DNA of 64,000 bases, from assembly GCF_964340395.1 (NCBI RefSeq), contig NC_135549.1:35242332-35306331 (forward strand), given 5' to 3'. The notes beneath the pieces are model-generated. The model saw only the letters and a list, made by a program, of their open reading frames with translations, made no database searches and was not told where the DNA came from. A program made the translations under genes and the position numbers. The DNA is from Glandiceps talaboti. Its lineage: Eukaryota; Hemichordata; Enteropneusta; Spengelidae. Below, in pieces: positions 60,211 through 64,000 of the stretch; the first letter of the stretch is position 1; the number at the start of each line of letters is the position of its first letter.

Positions 60211-60295
60211 TTTTACACTAATATATATATATATAATAACTATATAATACAAAATATTTAAAATAGTTACCTTTTCAAGTATTTTCAAGTATTTT

Positions 60296-60470
60296 TAAAT
60301 TACTTTATACTTTATTTTTTTTTATCAAGTCAATTTTCAAGTTGTTTTCAATATCTTGATCAAGTTCTTGTTCATGTTGTTGATCAAGTTCTATAGCAAG
60401 TTCTTTAACAAGTTCTTGATCAAATTGACTCAAGTTATTAAAGTCATTCAAGTCATTTTTTTCAATTTGA
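60296..60470 (+). repeat. CAAGTT-rich low-complexity region
   Basis: The hexamer 'caagtt' and variants ('caagttcttgatcaagtt') recur about a dozen times at irregular spacing, overlapping the C-terminal end of the 179-residue gene. It looks like slippage within or next to coding sequence. Confidence 0.6.
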
Positions 60471-60987
60471 CTATGAAGTCATTCTTTTCAGTCAAGTTAC
60501 TTTTCTTGGGACAAGTGTGTGTTGCAAAATTAATATTATTTAAAATAGTGAGACTACCACTTGTCAATGCTAAAAGAGGACCATAACTGTATGCTAACTT
60601 TCCAGTAAGTTGTTTGAATTGATTTCTAACGAGAAAATTGTTTTTCAAGTCATCACTTAATTTATTCACATTTTGTACTGGAAGCACAAGTCCTACTATT
60701 TTACTAATCCCAAATAAAACTCCATTTACAATGTTGTCACTGACGAGAGAACTGTAAGTGCTTCCATATATCTTATAATATTTTTCAATTTCTTTATCGC
60801 TCGCTTTTTCAATATATTCGAGAGTGAATTTTTTTCCTAAGAAAGCTTTTGATTGTCCAGCAGCAATGATACAAAGTAATCTTTCTCTGTACTTAACTAT
60901 TGGAGACACTGTTGTCACTTGTTCCGATGTTACTGTTGTTGGTATTGATTCAACTGGCTGTAAAATTTCTGCCAACGACTGTTCCAT
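60448..60987 (-). CDS. Virus-like structural-type protein, 179 aa
   Basis: Intact frame MEQSLAEILQPVESIPTTVT to VKLKKMT. The first 30 residues are low-complexity. Then comes a helical region with IEKASDKEIEKYYKIYGSTY and two hydrophobic stretches (about 88-106, NGVLFGISKIVGLVLPV; and 137-153, YGPLLALTSGSLTILNN). It is reminiscent of an uncharacterised protein found beside similar capsid genes in animal genomes. The function is unknown; membrane or inner-capsid association is inference. Its place next to the ATPase and capsid genes supports a virion role. Confidence 0.65.
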   Translation of the reverse strand: MEQSLAEILQPVESIPTTVTSEQVTTVSPIVKYRERLLCIIAAGQSKAFLGKKFTLEYIEKASDKEIEKYYKIYGSTYSSLVSDNIVNGVLFGISKIVGLVLPVQNVNKLSDDLKNNFLVRNQFKQLTGKLAYSYGPLLALTSGSLTILNNINFATHTCPKKSNLTEKNDFIVKLKKMT

Positions 60988-61122
60988 TTTTTTTTATATA
61001 TATGTATTAAATATTTTATTTTTAAAAAATAGTATATAATACCTAACTGAATAAATAGCCACAAAATATCATTGATTAACATTATACCAGATCTATACTA
61101 TATGGTTGTCTTAAACGAAATA

Positions 61123-61675
61123 CTAATATATAGTATATTTTAATTGTTTTATATATTCACTAATTTCTTCCTTATTTAATTCCATCCCATAGTTTTCAAT
61201 TATTTCTTTCACATCATTTTTACTCGGTGTGTAATACAGAACGAGCATACCAATGTTTTATTCGAAATGTCTTAGCAATACTCGTAAATTGTTGCGTAAG
61301 TACCCATACACTAATATTATCATGACGAGCTGAAAATGCTAACTTCGTTAAAATATTGACACGAGATTTGACATCTTTCGTGAAAGCGCAGTCATCTAGT
61401 ATGATTAGACTTTTTGTATTTTTATAACACTCATACACGAGTTCAATACTTTCATTTATTTTTTCTATGTTGGGAATCATTATAATAATGTCCGAGTCTT
61501 TGTAAATACATTTTTTATCGTAAGCTTTATTGTTTATGAACATCGGACAGATTATGATTATATAATTGAATACGTTTTTGTAATACGTTTGTAATAGTTC
61601 CATAATGAACTCTGTTTTACCCTAACATGTCGGTGCACTAATAAGCATATTGAAAGGAGGGTCAAGCCTGATCAT
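61123..61675 (-). pseudogene. A32-like packaging ATPase, broken
   Basis: This is a viral FtsK/HerA-type genome-packaging ATPase by motifs. From ATG at 61675 it opens MIRLDPPFN and reaches the Walker A region, where APTC is followed by TAG (61632-61634) and then GKTEF, so the P-loop itself is cut by an amber codon. The same frame continues with IIIICPMF, a Walker B-type SLIILDDCAF and a sensor-like SVWVLTQQFT. Near 61255-61265 coding resemblance shifts one frame: the first frame stops at 61220, while the shifted one carries GMLVLYYTPS and runs to TAG at 61123. It lies just after the capsid gene, a usual arrangement in this virus group. Two independent breaks mean a pseudogene. Confidence 0.82.
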
Positions 61676-61780
61676 TTTAGAGTATTCTATACTATCAATA
61701 ATGTTAATAATGTTAATAATGTTAAATAATGTTATTTAATAATAGATTTTAATTTTGATTCTTGAATTTTAAGCATAGCA

Positions 61781-62980
61781 TCACTTATAATGAAAATATT
61801 TGCGGTTATTTTTTCTTGCGGGTCTGGATTCTCGTTGAATTTCCAATTGAATCCCATCTTTTGTATTCATGAATTTCAGACCACTACCATGATATCTATT
61901 ATCCTTAAAACTTCTTAAATCAATAAACAAACAATATTTATTTAACAGAAAGTTTTCCTCAGTTATTTCCTCTAGTTTATCGCAACAGAACTCGGATGAC
62001 ATGAAATAACGTCTGGTTTCTTCCCAAAATTTTCTAGGAGATAATCCCTGTGCATACACTTTATTTGCGATACCTTCTATCGTTATTGCAACAGAATTAA
62101 TACTAGGATTAAAGAATAATTCGGTATCTAATGCATTTTGTAGCTGTGGTTTGCTGAATAATATGAAAATTCCTTTCAAACTTCTACATGGTATATTAAT
62201 GTTCTCGTTAATAATTGTATTCGTACCAGAGAAGTTAATTGTTCTGAAATGTTGAATATGTTCGTAAAGAAAACTTTTACCGCTGTTATAATAACCCTTA
62301 ATTTCCATAGCTAACTTTGAATCTCTTATCGTTTCATATTCAAGTTGAATGTTTGTTAAAGTATAATCCCAACGATCCGTGTCTTCACTTACTAGGATTT
62401 TATTAACGGGAGCGAGAGTAATCTCCCATTCGATATGACTTCCTAAGCTCGAAGGATATACGGCTCCATGACCATTCATTATAGGATGAAATTTCGCGAG
62501 ATCGATCGCATATTTTTTACCGTATGCCTTTAAAAGTGCAGCCTCTCCTAAGTAAGCCCCACCACCAACTCCATCGATATTATCGCTTCTCAATTTTCGG
62601 CGATTTTCTGACTGAATTCCATACAGTGTTTTATTTGTTCTATCTGAATACAGATTTTTATACGTTTGTATTAAATTGTAGTTTGTTAAATCCATTAATT
62701 TTTCCCCTTTGAATTTTAAAACTAATCGACTGATGATGTTAGCAGACAGGTTTTGAACAACGAAGTTCTTATTATGACCGTTTAATTTAAGATCAAAAAC
62801 AAGATTGAATTTACCCGTTAGAACAACAGTGTCTTCTAATTTTGGACATCTGATATATAAACTTTCACCGGGTTTTGCACGATTTGGATTATACGTTACA
62901 ACGTGATGAGTTCGTTCTCCTTTACTACCGAGTGCGTTCAATTTTGAGTAGTCACCTTGTAGTTCTCTGTTGTAAGGCAT
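61781..62980 (-). CDS. Major capsid protein-like, double jelly-roll type, 399 aa
   Basis: Intact frame MPYNRELQGDYSKLNALGSK to KNNRKYFHYK. The pattern of alternating beta-strand-like segments in two halves suits a double jelly-roll capsid protein. The first half includes VLTGKFNLVFDLKLNGHNKN and SRLVLKFKGEKLMD, and the second INENINIPCRSLKGIFILF and SINSVAITIEGIANKVYAQG. I recall closely similar proteins with the same NRELQGxYSKLNALG start annotated as uncharacterised in several animal genomes. The length is below that of typical Polinton capsid proteins. The fold call is inference from pattern and from the adjacent packaging ATPase. A TATA-like AT run lies 10-30 bases upstream of the ATG. 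Confidence 0.75.
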   Translation of the reverse strand: MPYNRELQGDYSKLNALGSKGERTHHVVTYNPNRAKPGESLYIRCPKLEDTVVLTGKFNLVFDLKLNGHNKNFVVQNLSANIISRLVLKFKGEKLMDLTNYNLIQTYKNLYSDRTNKTLYGIQSENRRKLRSDNIDGVGGGAYLGEAALLKAYGKKYAIDLAKFHPIMNGHGAVYPSSLGSHIEWEITLAPVNKILVSEDTDRWDYTLTNIQLEYETIRDSKLAMEIKGYYNSGKSFLYEHIQHFRTINFSGTNTIINENINIPCRSLKGIFILFSKPQLQNALDTELFFNPSINSVAITIEGIANKVYAQGLSPRKFWEETRRYFMSSEFCCDKLEEITEENFLLNKYCLFIDLRSFKDNRYHGSGLKFMNTKDGIQLEIQRESRPARKNNRKYFHYK

Positions 62981-63076
62981 TTTTCTTTTACTATATCTAT
63001 GCTATATATTATACTAAAATACAAAAAATATAAGTATATTTAATAGTATTTATTTCATTTATTTTTTCATTTTATT

Positions 63077-64000
63077 TCATTTATTTATATATTTATTTTT
63101 TATTCGTTTAGTTAAAATCCGTTCATAAAGGTATACCGCTATTGCAGTTGCCAACAGCCATACATGTTCAGCTATAAATCCTACAACTTTTCCCGCTTTT
63201 TTCAAAACGAGTACCGATAATACCCGGCAGTGCCATCGCTGCTTTATTACCTAACCATTTTAATACATTCGCAACACGTTTAATAACTGCTTTGACTGGA
63301 CCACTACCGCTACTACCGCTTCCGCTACCACTACCAACGGGTGGTGATTTTATACCTAATGTAATGGTTATGGTACTTATGACTAAACCGAGTGCTGTTG
63401 CCAATGAAACTATAGTAACTCCATTACGTTTGAAAAGAATCACCAGTTTATCTTTAATACTAAGATTTGGGTCTTTAAGTACTTCTTTCAAAGCAGATGT
63501 CTCAGCTAACTTATTGTGTAAAATATCAGTTTCTTTATTATATTTTAAGATATGAACCTCAATTCTACCTAATTCTTTTTTTTCATCTTGCGTTAATTCT
63601 TCGATTTTTTGTCTGTTTTCCAATTCTTTTTTTCTATTATACAAATCTTCTAAACTTTTGACTGCTGTATCAAGTTCTTTACGCATGATTGTATATTCAG
63701 GATTGAGTTCATTCCATTCTTCAATTATCTTTTCAACCTTACTGATTTCATCTTTATTACCTTTAGTATCTCTTCTGCGGTAGGCCTGATAGTCCCTTAA
63801 ACGACCAATTATTGGTGGTGTGAGATATTCAGGTTCTTGTTCAAGTTCATCTAAATTTAAAGGTAACGACGGACTGGTAGTCGCAGCAGCAGCAGTATCC
63901 TCGAAAAGTCTATCAGCATACGCTTTATTAAATTTACCTTTTATTGTACTATAAGCTAAAAGTTTACCTTTTCTTGTAATGTTTTGATTTGTTACATTAT
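63077..64000 (-). pseudogene. Virus-like coiled-coil/membrane protein, partial, with frameshift
   Basis: The frame is open from the window edge, so the true start lies beyond 64000. It runs through YADRLFEDTAAAATTS, a PPIIGRLRDYQAYRR segment, a long charged coiled coil (about 63730-63480, LYNRKKELENRQKIEEL), a membrane segment (TIVSLATALGLVISTITITL) and a Gly-Ser linker (GSGSGSSGSG, a GS repeat in DNA as well). It ends in a MALPGIIGT region. There the frame shifts: the first frame stops at 63168, whereas the neighbouring frame carries a second membrane segment (VWLLATAIAVYLY) and a basic tail to TGA at 63077. A recurring ALPGIIG motif at this point is familiar to me from similar elements. The function is unknown; it may be a minor capsid or membrane protein. 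Confidence 0.65.

Larger units (their letters stand above)
57048..64000. mobile_element. Integrated virus-like (Polinton/adintovirus-like) element, left part
   Basis: A compact, very AT-rich gene block starts here, with intergenic gaps mostly of 40-250 bp and no introns, in contrast to everything before it. It holds a capsid-like gene, a packaging ATPase relic and small structural-type genes, nearly all on the minus strand. The left boundary is inferred from the change in composition and the repeats at 57214-57608. The right end is outside the window, so terminal repeats and target duplication cannot be checked. Neither integrase nor DNA polymerase is seen in this part. Confidence 0.7.

Noticed and set aside
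61220-61603. Treating the 127-residue frame as an intact small ATPase
   Set aside because: It begins after the P-loop and ends at a frameshift; the fragment on its own lacks Walker A.

Overview
The window is nuclear DNA of an invertebrate animal. It shows GT-AG introns several kb long, a dense and layered mass of transposable elements and minisatellites, and no prokaryotic gene packing. I cannot place the phylum from sequence alone; the interspersed repeats would suit a repeat-rich marine invertebrate.

From about 1.9 to 36.2 kb the plus strand carries ten exons, each with matching splice sites, that together read as a mid part of AP5B1, the beta-type large subunit of the AP-5 adaptor complex. 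The N-terminal exons lie upstream of the window and no exon after 36.2 kb was found. Its introns are filled with a degenerate CR1/L2-type LINE interrupted by an ISL2EU-like DNA transposon that itself holds two foldback MITEs, a TIR element family with 9-bp target duplications (one copy inserted in another), piggyBac relics, a tRNA-derived SINE, several minisatellites, and a recurring family with hairpin ends and an internal GT microsatellite. A small, splice-consistent two-exon gene of unknown function lies antisense inside one intron at 25.6-26.1 kb.

From 36 to 57 kb I find essentially only repeats: a piggyBac-like MITE, a local segmental duplication (41.7-43.6 kb against 46.0-46.8 plus 53.8-55.7 kb), and a 6,967-bp insertion with about 0.4-kb terminal inverted repeats and a 4-bp target duplication that splits the second duplicate.

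From about 57.05 kb to the end the sequence becomes very AT-rich and compact and holds a block of closely spaced, mostly minus-strand virus-like genes: a 399-residue protein with the look of a double-jelly-roll major capsid protein, an A32-like packaging ATPase, several small membrane or coiled-coil proteins, a Cys-rich protein, and one convergent plus-strand gene. This is the left part of an integrated Polinton- or adintovirus-like DNA virus whose other end lies beyond 64,000. Capsid and small structural genes are open. The ATPase, a small membrane protein, the plus-strand gene, the Cys-rich gene and the first gene each carry in-frame stops or frameshifts, so the copy is probably decaying. 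No polymerase, integrase or protease is visible here.
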